The position numbers were made by a program, and so were the translations under genes. Positions 5,415 through 5,504 of a DNA stretch of 5,504 nt are shown here, in pieces. The notes beneath the pieces are model-generated. The model was not told the origin of the DNA. It saw nothing but the letters and a program-made list of their open reading frames with translations, and ran no database searches. The stretch comes from Candidatus Uhrbacteria bacterium (lineage in GTDB: Bacteria > Patescibacteriota > Patescibacteriia > UBA9934 > UBA11717). The stretch's first letter is position 1. Each line of letters begins with the position of its first letter. The DNA lies in NCBI GenBank assembly GCA_003509895.1, contig DOMJ01000050.1:9188-14691 (forward strand), read 5' to 3'.

Positions 5415-5443
5415 ATTGTATCAAGGATCCCGGTCTGTATCGA
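5415..5443 (-). promoter_or_regulatory. Extended -10 promoter of the flavoprotein-isomerase operon
   Basis: On the minus strand the -10 TACAAT (5420-5415) is preceded by TG plus one base, making it an extended -10. A partial -35 TCGATA (5443-5438, four of six) lies 17 nt upstream. The -10 ends 9 nt before the ATG at 5405, the same spacing as at the cysteine desulfurase promoter. This again predicts a leaderless transcript. Confidence 0.68.
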
Positions 5444-5485
5444 GAGGTCGCTCGGGTTGTGTTTAAAAAAGGGACTCGGACGTAG

Positions 5486-5503
5486 AGACACGTCTTCGTG
5501 CCT
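5486..5503 (-). other. Short hairpin at the right edge
   Basis: On the minus strand AGGCACG (5503-5497) pairs with CGTGTCT (5492-5486), using one G-U pair, around an AAGA loop. A six-T run follows 15 nt later (5470-5465). The gap between stem and T-run makes a classical terminator doubtful. The region 5444-5504 otherwise shows no gene. Confidence 0.3.
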
Positions 5504-5504
5504 T

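Noticed and set aside
5441..5504. Possible tRNA 3' end on the minus strand (CGAGTCCC followed by a T-run)
   Set aside because: The T-loop would read TCCGAGT and the flanking bases do not form a 5-bp T-stem or an acceptor stem.
1..5504. CRISPR array, insertion sequence or phage-derived genes
   Set aside because: I saw no spaced direct repeats, transposase, integrase or target-site duplications; all coding space is taken by housekeeping-type genes.

Overview
This window looks like a piece of a small-genome bacterium, most likely from the Candidate Phyla Radiation (Patescibacteria, Parcubacteria-like). That placement is inferred from four traits: a compact gene set, a three-cysteine ferredoxin with CIGAASC, an LNGSK-type cysteine desulfurase, and a bifunctional phosphoglucose/phosphomannose isomerase. 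No rRNA or marker gene is present to prove it. The standard code fits: TAA, TAG and TGA all act as stops. There are no signs of mobile DNA, CRISPR, tRNA or rRNA.

Layout. At the left edge (12-57) lies a long, near-perfect DNA hairpin. A small DUF167/YggU-family gene follows (135-404). A 103-bp gap holds a strong extended -10 promoter that drives a four-gene plus-strand operon: cysteine desulfurase (508-1731), an IscU/NifU-type scaffold with a degenerate BFD-like tail (1734-2414), a small two-helix membrane protein (2416-2766) and a single-cluster ferredoxin (2741-3010). These genes are 1-2 nt apart or overlap. The operon ends at a GC-rich hairpin (3067-3095) that serves as a bidirectional terminator. 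Facing it is a minus-strand pair: an FAD/NAD(P)-dependent oxidoreductase (5405-4200) followed by the SIS-domain sugar-phosphate isomerase (4168-3098). All gaps between genes are under 110 bp, so no stretch above 300 bp lacks a gene.

How the genes fit together. The plus operon is a minimal iron-sulfur assembly module: a sulfur donor, a scaffold and a likely Fe-S client or electron carrier, with no chaperone (HscA/HscB), A-type carrier or IscR-like regulator in view. The convergent flavoprotein resembles NAD(P)H:ferredoxin/rubredoxin reductases and may reduce the ferredoxin, but this rests only on proximity. The isomerase supplies an upper-glycolysis step and is probably co-transcribed with the flavoprotein without a direct functional link.

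The most notable points are regulatory and structural. Both operon promoters put an extended -10 exactly 9 nt before the ATG, which implies leaderless mRNAs. No gene in the window has a convincing Shine-Dalgarno sequence. The scaffold's C-terminal BFD-like domain has kept only one of four Fe-S ligands.
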